The notes under the pieces were generated by a model. It was not told the DNA's origin. It saw only the letters and a program-made list of their open reading frames with translations, and searched no databases. DNA of 10,057 nucleotides from Deltaproteobacteria bacterium. Lineage in GTDB: Bacteria; Desulfobacterota_C; Deferrisomatia; Deferrisomatales; JACRMM01. The stretch lies in contig JACRCS010000378.1 in NCBI GenBank assembly GCA_016218905.1, forward strand, positions 1 to 10,057, written 5' to 3'. The position numbers were made by a program, and so were the translations under genes. Below are positions 1 to 6,727 of the stretch, in pieces. Numbering within the stretch: position 1 is the first letter of the stretch; each line of letters begins with the position of its first letter.

Positions 1-1356
1 CTCGGCATACTCTTCCTTGAGGGCTCCCAGTGCACCCGCCGCGTCGATCTCGACGGCCGAGAGGTTCCGGCGCACGAGGACCGGCGTAGGGCCGATCGGG
101 GCGTCGAGGCAGTCCGAGAGGGAATGGGCGGGGTCGGAGGAGCAGAGGAGGAGGCTTCGGTCCTCGAACTCTCGCGCGAAGCGGAGCGCGACGGCTGCCG
201 AGAGCGTCGTCTTTCCCACCCCTCCCTTGCCCGCGAGAGCGAGAAGGACCATCCCTTCCGAGGGAAGCGGCGCCGCGCCTTCAACCCTGGCGGGTCTAGG
301 CGGCCGCGCGGGGGGAAGCGTTTCGCCCGCGAGGTCGGCGGGCGAGAGACGTCTGGCCCCGGACCAGAACTCCGCCAGGAGCTCGGCGCCCCTCACCTCC
401 GAGGCGCGCTCGGGCACTGCCCAGAGGGAGCAGCGCTCGAACTCGGCGGGGAGCCGCCTCAGCTCCCGGAGCTTTCTCCTCCGCTCCGCCTCACAGGTCT
501 CGCAGCTCTCGGCCGAGTCCAAGTGCAGTCGATTCACGACGATGTCCGAGACGGGGAGGGACTGGGTCCCGAGCTCCGCCAGGAGCCTCGTCGTCTCCTC
601 GATCGAGAGCCGCTCGGCGGTCGTCACGGGAACGAAGAGGCAGGCCCGGCGGTCCCGGAAGAGGCCGCGCATGCGGGTCGCCGTCTCCGACCACTCCTCC
701 AGGAAGGCGTCGACCTCGTCGAGGCGGTAGCGGCCGGTGAAGAGGCTGCGCATGTAGCGGTGCTTCGCCACCAGCGCTTCCATCGCGCCGAGCCACTGGG
801 TCATCAGCCTCGGCGTCTCTAGGAGCCTCAGCGTGTGCCCCGTGGGGGCCGTGTCGACGATGATCCGCTCGTACGTGGACTCCGCGAGCCAGCGGGAGAG
901 CTGGAGGACCGCCAGGAACTCGTCGATTCCGGGGAGGGAGAGCTCCGTAAAGCGATCCACGTCCTCGTCGGCGAGAAAGGTCCCCCGCCGCGCGATCTCC
1001 CGGAAGTGCTCCCTGTGCTCGTCCAGAAAGGCGGCGAGCGCGTCCTCCGCCCGGAACTCCACCACGGAGAGGCCGGGGAGCGCGGAGCCGTCGCCGAGGC
1101 TGTCCTTGAGGGAGTGCGCCGGGTCGGTCGAGACGAGCAGGAGAGGACGCCCCGGCTCCCGCCGGGCGAGCGCGACCGCGGTGGCGACCGCGCACGTCGT
1201 CTTCCCCACGCCGCCCTTGCCTCCGAAGAGGAGCAGCCGCAGATCCGGGTTCGTGAGGAAGGACGGAAGCTCGCTCATGCGCTCGCGGGACCTCGGCTCG
1301 CGCGGATCCGGGGCGTTTCCCGGACGTCCGGCGGGCGTAACCCCACTCGTCATCAT
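1..1356 (-). CDS. ArsA/Get3-family ATPase with tandem nucleotide-binding halves (3' end outside window)
   Basis: This is a soluble ATPase of the ArsA (arsenite pump)/Get3 (tail-anchored protein targeting) family. Counting from the Met at 1278, the first half has P-loop GGKGGVGKTT (19-28), STDPAHSLKDS (50-60), the family signature DTAPTGHTLRLL (142-153) and a CETC pair (259-262) like the Get3 zinc-binding CxxC. A second half begins with GKGGVGKTT (350-358) and SSDPAHSLSDC (380-390), then runs off the window, so this is the double-domain form (about 580 residues in E. coli ArsA). Two starts are possible. The ATG at 1356 (or the adjacent one at 1353) follows GGGGAG by 5-8 bases and adds 26 Pro/Arg-rich residues. 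The ATG at 1278 gives a more typical N-terminus but has only a distant GAGG. I chose 1356 for its ribosome site. No arsR, arsB, arsD or arsC gene lies beside it in view, so arsenite extrusion is not supported by context. The family call is secure; the substrate is not known. Confidence 0.93.
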   Translation of the reverse strand, partial: MMTSGVTPAGRPGNAPDPREPRSRERMSELPSFLTNPDLRLLLFGGKGGVGKTTCAVATAVALARREPGRPLLLVSTDPAHSLKDSLGDGSALPGLSVVEFRAEDALAAFLDEHREHFREIARRGTFLADEDVDRFTELSLPGIDEFLAVLQLSRWLAESTYERIIVDTAPTGHTLRLLETPRLMTQWLGAMEALVAKHRYMRSLFTGRYRLDEVDAFLEEWSETATRMRGLFRDRRACLFVPVTTAERLSIEETTRLLAELGTQSLPVSDIVVNRLHLDSAESCETCEAERRRKLRELRRLPAEFERCSLWAVPERASEVRGAELLAEFWSGARRLSPADLAGETLPPARPPRPARVEGAAPLPSEGMVLLALAGKGGVGKTTLSAAVALRFAREFEDRSLLLCSSDPAHSLSDCLDAPIGPTPVLVRRNLSAVEIDAAGALGALKEEYAE

Positions 1357-1783
1357 ACCAGCTCCCCGCTGCCTTTCCCGTCTGCTCAGGGGATCGCAAG
1401 CTGAGGATCGTCCAGCCTTGAAAGGCAAGGGCCTGCGCACCTTTCGCGGTGCGCAGGCCCTCTCCTCGCGTGCTTCCGAGAATAGCCCCTCGCCAGTTCT
1501 CAAGTCTGCCTTCCCGGATCCGATACCGAGATCGTCAGCGCGCAAATCATGTTGGTGCTTCGCGGAGACGAACTCCGGATGCGAGATCGGGGCGGCGACG
1601 CTCCAGCGCCAAGCCAGGGCGCCGCGCCCGCCTCCCGCCTGCCGGCTTTCGAAAAGGACCCGCAGCGCGCCGCGACTCAAGTGACGGCATCGGCCGCGGA
1701 AACCCGACCGCGAGGGGGCCACGAGGTCGATGCGCAGCCTCACTGACTCGACGGCGAGAACCACAAGACGGAGGGGGTAGGCA
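1357..1783. other. Divergent spacer between the ArsA-family gene and the chemoreceptor gene
   Basis: This 427-base stretch must hold the promoters of both divergent genes. I found no convincing sigma-70, sigma-54 or sigma-28 promoter by eye. The only clear structure is the inverted repeat at 1428-1461. Short open frames here run into shadow frames of the flanking genes and lack family features. A strong purine ribosome site (GGAGGGGG, from about 1770) precedes the chemoreceptor ATG. Confidence 0.6.
1428..1461. other. Perfect 14-bp inverted repeat (hairpin, terminator-like)
   Basis: Arms 1428-1441 and 1448-1461 are perfectly complementary, with a 6-base loop TTTCGC. The arm core is GGGCCTGCGCACC. 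The hairpin would be very stable in RNA from either strand. Neither side has a true T-tract: the plus strand continues TCTCCTC, and the minus strand continues TTGCCTTTC. It lies between two genes that diverge, so it ends neither of them. It could end an unannotated small RNA, block stray transcription, or lie in an untranslated leader. Confidence 0.6.
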
Positions 1784-4700
1784 ATGAAGTGGGGACAATC
1801 GATCAAGACGAAAGTGTCGGTCTGGACGCTCCTCATCCTGGGTGTGCTGATCGGGTTCTATTCGGTCGTGAGTTTCAGGGGTGAGAACGCACGGTTTCGA
1901 ACTTCCATGGAGGACAAGCTCGAGAGCTCCTTCAACATCTTCTTGTCGTGTATCGAGACGGACAAGGAGGGGCTCTCGAAAACGCTGGCGGCAATCGCCC
2001 GGAACGACGAGTTCCTGCACCTGCTCTCGGTGAAGGACAAGAATGGCCTTCTAGCAGCCGCCAAGCCCATGTTCGAGGACCTGAAGGCCCGCTTCATGAT
2101 CACGCACCTCTATTTCGTTCAGCCGGACGGCACGATCCTGCTGAGGGTGCACAAGCCGGAGCAGTCCGGTGACCCCCTGAAACGCGTGACGTTCAAGAAG
2201 GCACAGCAGAGCGGCGCGCTCGCCGGCGGCGTCGAGATGGGGAAGAACTTCTTCTCCCTTCGCGTCATCCAGCCTGTCCAGTACCAGGGAGCCTCGGTCG
2301 GCTACATAGAAGTGGGTCAGGAGATCGATCATATCTTCAGCCGGTTCAAGCAGCTCACCAAGCATGACGCCGGGATTCTTCTCACAAACGACTACATCCG
2401 GAAGAAGGGGGCGGACGTGAAGGGCGAGCAGTTCGGCGACTTCACGCTCCTGCACGCCACCGAGCCCAAGCTCGCAGGGGAGTTGGCCCGAGTCGTCGAT
2501 CTCTCGGCGGGATTGGCCGAGTTTCGGACCGCCGAGGCACGGACCTCCCGAGGCGCCCGTTTCGGGGCCCAGGGGCCCTTCAAAGACGCTGCCGGGGAAA
2601 CCGCCGGTGTCTTGTGGGTCGCTGCGGACAGCTCGCAGTTTCTCTCCGCCGCGCGGAAGGGGTTTGCCGTGAACCTCCTCCTCTTGCTGGTCGGCTTCGG
2701 CGCCGCCGCAGTGGCCGGCGTCGTCCTCCTCCGGAGGGCGATCCTCGACCCGGTCTTGGAGATCCAACAAGACGTGGCGCGGGTCTCCCGGGGCGAGCTC
2801 ACGTGCAAGGCCCGAAGTGACCGGCAGGACGAGATCGGCGTGCTCGGCGCCGCCGTCAGAGACCTGGTGGAGGACCTCAAGGGCCTCGCCGCCGCAGCCG
2901 ACTCGGTGGCGTGTGGGGATCTCAGCGTGGAGATCAAGCCGCGTTCCGGCGAGGACGTGCTCGGCAAGGCCATGGTCCAGGTGGTCGAGACCCTCCGGAG
3001 GCTCGAGAACGAGGCGGCGCGGACGACCGAGGCCGCCGTGGAGGGGAGGCTCGATGCCAGAGGCAATGCCGAGGAGTTCCAGGGGGGATACCGCGAGATC
3101 GTCGCCGGGTTCAACCGCACGCTCGACGCGGTTGTCGGTTTCCTCGACACCATGCCGGCTCCGGCCGTCGTGCTCGACCGGGAGTTCTCGATCCGGTACA
3201 TCAACGCAGCTGGCGCTGCGGTCCTCGGGCGAGCCAAGGGAGAGGTCATCGGGACGAAGTGTTACGACCACCTCCGGGGTTCGAGCTGCCGTACGGCCGC
3301 CTGTGCCTGCGCTCAGGCGATGCAGACGGGGTGTCACGCCAGTTCGCAGGCGGAGGCGCACCCCAATGGCGCCACCCTCGACCTGATCTATTCCGCAGTG
3401 CCCGTGAGGGATCGGGACGGCTCAACCATCGGCGCCTTCGAAGTGATCCAGGACCAGACGGCGGTGAAGCAGGCAGCGCGGCTCGCGTCGAAGATCGCCG
3501 ACTACCAGGAAAGCCAGGTGCAGGACCTGATCGGGAACCTGGATCGTTTCTCCCTTGGAGATCTGGAGTTCTCCGTCTCCGTCGCAGCCGGAGACGCCGA
3601 CACCGCCGAGGTGAGGGAGCGGTTCGAAAGGATCGCCGACTCCCTCAACCGCAGCGTGGAGACGGTCAAGGCCACGGCGGGCGACGTGGGCGCTCTCGTC
3701 GCGGCCGCGATGGACGGCCGGCTCGGAATGAGAGTGGACGCCTCGAAGCACCAGGGCGAGTATCGGCGCCTCGTCGAAGGCATCAACCATACCCTGGACG
3801 CCGTCACCGGGCCCCTCAAGGTGGCCGCCACCTATCTCGACCGCATCAGCAAGGGCGACATTCCGCCGAAGATCGTAGAGGCCTATAGCGGAGACTTCAA
3901 CGCCATCAAGGAGAACCTGAACGTCCTCATCGCGGCCATGGAGACGGTGACCCGAGTCGCCCAGGAGATCGCCGGCGGGAACCTCCAGATCGACGTGCCC
4001 GAACGAAGCGAGCACGACGAGTTGATGCGGGCGTTGGGCCTGATGGTGCGGAAGCTCACGGAAGTGGTGGGGGAAGTGAAGGCCACCGCCGAGAACGTGG
4101 CCTTGGGCAGCAACCAGCTCACCTCCTCCAGCCAGAACATGAGCCAAGGCGCGACCGAGCAGGCAAGTTCGGTCGAGGAGGTCTCCACCTCCATCGAACA
4201 GATGAGCTCGAACATCCGACAGAGCGCCGAAAACGCGAGCCAGACGGAGAAGATCGCCGTGAAAGTCGCGTCGGACGCGAAGCGGGGCGGCGAAGCGGTA
4301 AGCCAGACGGTCGACGCGATGAAGGAGATCGCCACGAAGATCTCCATCATCGATGAGATCGCCCGGCAGACGAACCTCCTCGCCCTCAACGCGGCGATCG
4401 AGGCGGCTCGTGCGGGGGAACACGGGAAGGGCTTCGCGGTCGTGGCTTCGGAGGTCCGAAAGCTGGCCGAGCGGAGCCAGCGAGCAGCAGGAGAGATCAC
4501 GGAGCTCTCCGGGCAGAGCGTCGGTGTCGCGGAGCATGCCGGGGATCTGCTCTCCGAGATTCTGCCCGACGTGCAGAAGACGGCGGAGCTCGTCCAGGAG
4601 ATCAGCTCCAGTTCGAGAGAGCAGGACAGCGGGGCGGATCAGATCAACCGCGCGATCCAGCAGCTCGATACGGTGATCCAGCAGAATGCGTCGGCGTCCC

Positions 4701-4960
4701 AGCAGATGAGCTCCACAGCGGAGGAGCTCTCCGGGCATTCCGAACACCTCAAGAAGATCATCGCGTTCTTCCAAGTTGCAGAAGACGCCGGCCCGACCGG
4801 AAGGTGGAGCGAGCGGGGCGGCAGCTCCCCCCGGAGCGTCCGGCCGCCCGCTGGGCGAAAGGGCCGGAACGGGGGGGTTCCAAAAGGCCGGGCGCAGGAC
4901 CCCGACGGCCCGTCATGCATGGGCCTCGATGTAGACGATCCGGACTTCGAGAGGTATTGA
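1784..4960 (+). CDS. Methyl-accepting chemotaxis protein with periplasmic sensor, HAMP array and PAS domain
   Basis: This inner-membrane chemoreceptor should signal to CheA/CheW. Membrane segments are at about 12-30 and 295-316, flanking a roughly 265-residue periplasmic sensor. The stretch [18 protein letters not shown] (109-126) resembles double-Cache type sensors, but that subtype is inference. After membrane segment 2 come HAMP-type units (about 317-455), a PAS domain (about 451-560) with Cys493, 502, 507, 509 and 517, and more HAMP-type units (about 575-760). Two units on either side of the PAS domain are clearly repeated (420-454 and 644-678, both ending near LDAV). The MCP signalling helices span about 765-998, with the hairpin tip [20 protein letters not shown] at 859-878. 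A 60-residue Gly/Pro/Arg-rich tail ends DFERY. The start ATG follows GGAGGGGG closely. No other che gene is in the window. At 1058 residues it is about twice the length of a classical receptor, owing to the extra HAMP units and PAS. The ligand is unknown. Confidence 0.97.
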   Translation: MKWGQSIKTKVSVWTLLILGVLIGFYSVVSFRGENARFRTSMEDKLESSFNIFLSCIETDKEGLSKTLAAIARNDEFLHLLSVKDKNGLLAAAKPMFEDLKARFMITHLYFVQPDGTILLRVHKPEQSGDPLKRVTFKKAQQSGALAGGVEMGKNFFSLRVIQPVQYQGASVGYIEVGQEIDHIFSRFKQLTKHDAGILLTNDYIRKKGADVKGEQFGDFTLLHATEPKLAGELARVVDLSAGLAEFRTAEARTSRGARFGAQGPFKDAAGETAGVLWVAADSSQFLSAARKGFAVNLLLLLVGFGAAAVAGVVLLRRAILDPVLEIQQDVARVSRGELTCKARSDRQDEIGVLGAAVRDLVEDLKGLAAAADSVACGDLSVEIKPRSGEDVLGKAMVQVVETLRRLENEAARTTEAAVEGRLDARGNAEEFQGGYREIVAGFNRTLDAVVGFLDTMPAPAVVLDREFSIRYINAAGAAVLGRAKGEVIGTKCYDHLRGSSCRTAACACAQAMQTGCHASSQAEAHPNGATLDLIYSAVPVRDRDGSTIGAFEVIQDQTAVKQAARLASKIADYQESQVQDLIGNLDRFSLGDLEFSVSVAAGDADTAEVRERFERIADSLNRSVETVKATAGDVGALVAAAMDGRLGMRVDASKHQGEYRRLVEGINHTLDAVTGPLKVAATYLDRISKGDIPPKIVEAYSGDFNAIKENLNVLIAAMETVTRVAQEIAGGNLQIDVPERSEHDELMRALGLMVRKLTEVVGEVKATAENVALGSNQLTSSSQNMSQGATEQASSVEEVSTSIEQMSSNIRQSAENASQTEKIAVKVASDAKRGGEAVSQTVDAMKEIATKISIIDEIARQTNLLALNAAIEAARAGEHGKGFAVVASEVRKLAERSQRAAGEITELSGQSVGVAEHAGDLLSEILPDVQKTAELVQEISSSSREQDSGADQINRAIQQLDTVIQQNASASQQMSSTAEELSGHSEHLKKIIAFFQVAEDAGPTGRWSERGGSSPRSVRPPAGRKGRNGGVPKGRAQDPDGPSCMGLDVDDPDFERY

Positions 4961-4980
4961 GAGCCTCCCGTAGCCAATAG

Positions 4981-4993
4981 TCCCCTTCGGGGA
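4981..4993. other. Small hairpin downstream of the chemoreceptor gene
   Basis: TCCCC and GGGGA flank a 3-base TTC loop, 20 bases after the chemoreceptor stop codon. It is short and has no T-tract. It may add to the stronger hairpin at 5018-5052. Confidence 0.35.
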
Positions 4994-5017
4994 TGATCCC
5001 TCCGGCTCCACGGGGCA

Positions 5018-5052
5018 GCGGCCGGGAGGGGCCTCTTCGGGCTCCCGGCCGC
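5018..5052. terminator. Probable bidirectional terminator hairpin between convergent genes
   Basis: Arms 5018-5028 and 5042-5052 (GCGGCCGGGAG and its complement) form an 11-bp perfect stem with a 13-base loop. The hairpin sits between the stop of the plus-strand chemoreceptor (4960) and the stop of the minus-strand PEP-CTERM gene (5064-5062), where both transcripts should end. Neither side has a T-tract, so intrinsic activity is uncertain. Position and stem strength are the support. Confidence 0.5.
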
Positions 5053-5061
5053 CGCTAGCTG

Positions 5062-5688
5062 CTACAGCTTCCTCCGCAACCTTCCAAAGCCGAGGAGACC
5101 GGCGAGGCCGCTCCCCAGGAGCACGGCGCTCGTCGGGAGCGGGACCGCGGCCGGTACGCCGCCGATGGTCTCCGTCACCTCACGATGGTTGGGGGAAGTC
5201 CACTCGAAGCCCTGGATATTGGCCGCGAAGAGGAAGTACGGATCGCCGATGGTGTAGTCCGCAGCGGTATCGCCGTTTATTCCGGTAATGTAGAAGACCA
5301 AGGGATCGACGGTGGCGTCGGCCTTGCCCTTCGGGCGGAAGAGGTTCAGGTCGAACGTGCCGAAGCCGTCCGCCTCCTGGTTGCGCCGGAGATTCCAGCC
5401 GAGGGGCGCGATGATGTTGTTCGGTTGGACGCTCGCGTCGGTGTTGAAGTAGAAGGACGAAACGCCGAAGGTGGAGCTGGTCTCACCGAAGGCGTCGGCC
5501 GAAAGGTCCACCTCGAAGCGGATGTCGCTTCCGACATCACTCACCGTCACCGTACCCAGGTCACCCAGGATGCCCCTGTCGTTCTCTGTGATCTCATACG
5601 TGAAGCTGGCCGCCTGCGCCTGAAAGCAGAGGGCGGCGGCGAGCCCCATCCCGAGGAGTACGGATCGGATCGACATACGTGCCTGCAT
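5062..5688 (-). CDS. PEP-CTERM sorting-domain protein, secreted, function unknown
   Basis: This 208-residue exported protein begins with a signal peptide (basic MQARMSIR, hydrophobic core, probable cleavage after AQA at 24-26). It ends with a PEP-CTERM tripartite tail: VPLP at 182-185, a hydrophobic helix LLGSGLAGLLGFG (about 190-202) and the basic end RLRRK. By family knowledge, exosortase cleaves such tails in the inner membrane, and the proteins go to the outer surface or exopolysaccharide matrix. The middle is Asp/Thr/Gly-rich with alternating hydrophobics, consistent with a beta-sandwich; I recognise no named domain. The start at 5688 is fixed by AAGGAGG (5701-5695) six bases upstream. 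No exosortase gene lies in the window, which is usual because these substrates are scattered. A sigma-54-like site lies upstream in the same direction (6096-6081). Confidence 0.92.
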   Translation of the reverse strand: MQARMSIRSVLLGMGLAAALCFQAQAASFTYEITENDRGILGDLGTVTVSDVGSDIRFEVDLSADAFGETSSTFGVSSFYFNTDASVQPNNIIAPLGWNLRRNQEADGFGTFDLNLFRPKGKADATVDPLVFYITGINGDTAADYTIGDPYFLFAANIQGFEWTSPNHREVTETIGGVPAAVPLPTSAVLLGSGLAGLLGFGRLRRKL

Positions 5689-5711
5689 ATAGTTCCTCCT
5701 TTTCGCGAAAT

Positions 5712-5723
5712 GAGAACTCTCTC
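5712..5723. promoter_or_regulatory. Dyad GAGA-ACTC-TCTC near the PEP-CTERM start
   Basis: GAGAACTCTCTC is a short dyad (GAGA and TCTC around 4 bases), extended by T and A outside to TGAGA/TCTCA. It lies 24 bases upstream of the PEP-CTERM start codon. It matches 10 of 12 bases with GAGAACCTTCTC at 6113-6124. It may be an operator or a small 5' leader hairpin; chance is not excluded. Confidence 0.25.
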
Positions 5724-6080
5724 AGGGGCCGGGAGAACCGGTCTGTTCCGAATTGGCGGCGACACCGCCTGCCGATGAGCCCCACCCCCACTTTCGGGCC
5801 GCGGATGGGCGCTTCGTTGCCGAAAGCGGACCGTCCGTGCCTCTCCTTGCCCGAACCTCTCTGCTCTCCTCGCTCCTCCCTCCTCCTTTCCGCCCGAGTC
5901 CGGGCTGGTTGGCAGGTGTCTCTTTTCGCTCACAAACCGCCGAGAGCGGCTGGGCCCGGAATCTAGGCAGTCGGTCTTCTCCGGAAAGGGTGGAGTTCGC
6001 CTCCGGCGTAGCCTTCCCGCGACATCCTTCCTTGCTTTCGCTGGAGAAAACGCGGTCATTCCGAGTCGCGGGGCCCAGAG

Positions 6081-6096
6081 TGCAACGGCCGGGCCA
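6081..6096 (-). promoter_or_regulatory. Sigma-54 (RpoN) type -24/-12 promoter facing the PEP-CTERM gene
   Basis: Read on the minus strand the site is TGGCCCGGCCGTTGCA. Against the RpoN consensus TGGCACR-N4-TTGCW it differs at one informative position (C for A). The diagnostic GG and GC pairs are separated by the required 10 bases. Transcription would start near 6070 and run toward the PEP-CTERM gene at 5688. PEP-CTERM genes in other bacteria, notably Zoogloea, are known to depend on RpoN with the PrsK/PrsR system, so the location makes sense. The roughly 380-base leader is longer than usual. Confidence 0.5.
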
Positions 6097-6112
6097 GCGA
6101 TTAACGGATCGT

Positions 6113-6166
6113 GAGAACCTTCTCGGAGGATCTTCCAGGGACGCGGTTCGAGAGCTCTCCGAGAAG
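6113..6166. promoter_or_regulatory. Inverted repeat upstream of the sigma-54-like site
   Basis: CTTCTCGGAG (6119-6128) and CTCCGAGAAG (6157-6166) form a perfect 10-bp inverted repeat with 28 bases between. Local dyads GAGAACCTTCTC (6113-6124) and GAGAGCTCTC (6150-6159) overlap the arms. Relative to the predicted minus-strand start near 6070, it spans about -43 to -96, a possible enhancer-binding position. The right arm lies inside the chemoreceptor remnant, so ancestral coding sequence may explain that half. Confidence 0.3.
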
Positions 6167-6304
6167 ACCGCCCACGCCACCGGTCAGGTGAGCGACCTCA
6201 TCGCGGCCGTCCAGGAGAAGAACCGCAGGACGACTGCCCCCATGGGGCGGGGGCTCGAGGCCGCCACCCAGGGGGGCTCGGCTCGGGGAAGCCTTTTCAG
6301 GTGA
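6140..6304 (+). pseudogene. Remnant of a second methyl-accepting chemotaxis protein gene
   Basis: In this frame about 50 codons read as part of an MCP signalling domain: DAVRELSEKTAHATGQVSDL, then IAAVQEKNRRTTAPMGRGLE, then AATQGGSARGSLFR and a stop at 6302-6304. The pattern VRxLxExTAxATxQVxxLIxAxQ is the strand just after the tip of a cytoplasmic MCP domain. Nothing upstream matches the invariant tip that should precede it, nor any sensor or membrane part. The segment is therefore both 5'- and 3'-truncated, and no start or ribosome site is present. It is not a copy of the intact receptor at 1784-4960, whose matching region reads [20 protein letters not shown], so it comes from a different chemoreceptor. 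Its 3' end runs into the convergent 59-aa gene. It is probably a deletion remnant. Confidence 0.65.
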
Positions 6305-6476
6305 AGTGGCGGTAGAGGAAGTCGGCTTCCAGGGGGGAGAGCTCGAACTTGAGGCCGGCCTCGTCGATCAGCTTCGCCAGCGAACGTTCGGGGTGCTCCC
6401 TGCGTTGCTCGTCGATCCACTGGACGGCCTTCTTGAGACCCACCTGCAGCTCCATCCGGTCCTTTTTCCCGTTCAT
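6297..6476 (-). CDS. Small hypothetical protein (59 aa)
   Basis: I do not recognise a family. The product is 59 residues, charged and predominantly helical by composition, with no cysteine, signal peptide or membrane segment. It contains LKKAVQWIDEQRREHPE (14-30), AKLIDEAGLKFELSPLEADF (34-53) and ends LYRHFT. This resembles a compact helical bundle or an adaptor-type protein. The start ATG at 6476 is favoured because GGAGG lies about six bases upstream on the minus strand. A TTG at 6494 would add six residues but would place that ribosome site inside the gene. Codon third positions are G/C-rich like the neighbours, which supports real coding. It follows the 57-aa gene on the same strand, possibly in one transcript with the start-less frame between them. 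Confidence 0.68.
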   Translation of the reverse strand: MNGKKDRMELQVGLKKAVQWIDEQRREHPERSLAKLIDEAGLKFELSPLEADFLYRHFT

Positions 6477-6503
6477 CCTCCACCTCCGCTCCAAATGCCG
6501 CGC

Positions 6504-6689
6504 TCAAAAACTTCGGGCGCGACGTTTCGCCTCCTCGTGATACTTGACCCATCCTCCGACGCTGTCCAGGAGGCTCGAGAGGATGCCGTCCGGCTCTATC
6601 TTGTGGAAATCGGCGCAAGGTTCCCCAAAGGGCTCCCCGCCGGGCGGGGCGAGCGGAGCAAGAGGGTTCGGAGGGCGGATTTCGGTGGA
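6504..6689 (-). pseudogene. Protein-like frame without a standard start codon (possible broken small gene)
   Basis: Between stops, this 61-codon minus-strand frame reads as Pro-rich residues (RPPNPLAPLAPPGG), then GEPFGEPCADFHKIEPDG, then ILSSLLDSVGGWVKYHEEAK and RRARSF before TGA (6506-6504). The second half looks like a real amphipathic small protein. There is no ATG, GTG or TTG in frame after the upstream stop. Either the start region is lost, a rare start (ATC, CTT) is used, or the frame is chance. It lies between two small genes on the same strand, 27 bases before the 59-aa gene, which is operon-like spacing. Function unknown. Confidence 0.35.
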
Positions 6690-6727
6690 TCAGGTGAGTT
6701 GGGCGGCTGTTCGGCGGTCCGACCCGG

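Larger units (their letters stand above)
5702..6139. other. Gene-poor region upstream of the PEP-CTERM gene
   Basis: I see no supported protein-coding gene in these 438 bases. Open frames on both strands are rich in Arg, Pro and Ser and lack domains, as expected of chance frames in GC-rich DNA. The region holds a sigma-54-like promoter (6081-6096) and GAGA/TCTC dyads at 5712-5723 and 6113-6124. If that promoter is used, the PEP-CTERM transcript has an untranslated leader of about 380 bases. Confidence 0.6.

Noticed and set aside
491..1399. Open frame of about 300 codons on the minus strand overlapping the ArsA-family gene
   Set aside because: It is Arg/Gly/Pro/Ala-rich with no motifs. The adjacent frame carries both P-loops and the ArsA signature.
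1640..1700. Possible sigma-28 promoter for the chemoreceptor (GCCGCGAC after an A-rich stretch)
   Set aside because: Only about half of the consensus bases match and the first element is poor.
2051..4774. Two long minus-strand frames (about 436 and 450 codons) antisense to the chemoreceptor
   Set aside because: They are shadows of the GC-biased codons of the real plus-strand gene, low in complexity and without domains.
5806..5821. Plus-strand GG-N10-GC match (TGGGCGCTTCGTTGCC) as a sigma-54 promoter
   Set aside because: It lacks the CAC part of the consensus and has no intact gene downstream on the plus strand. It is expected by chance in GC-rich sequence.
5753..6139. Upstream part of the open frame that contains the chemoreceptor remnant
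   Set aside because: Only the part from about 6140 resembles an MCP. Upstream it is Ser/Arg/Pro-rich without homology, and there is no ribosome site at its start.
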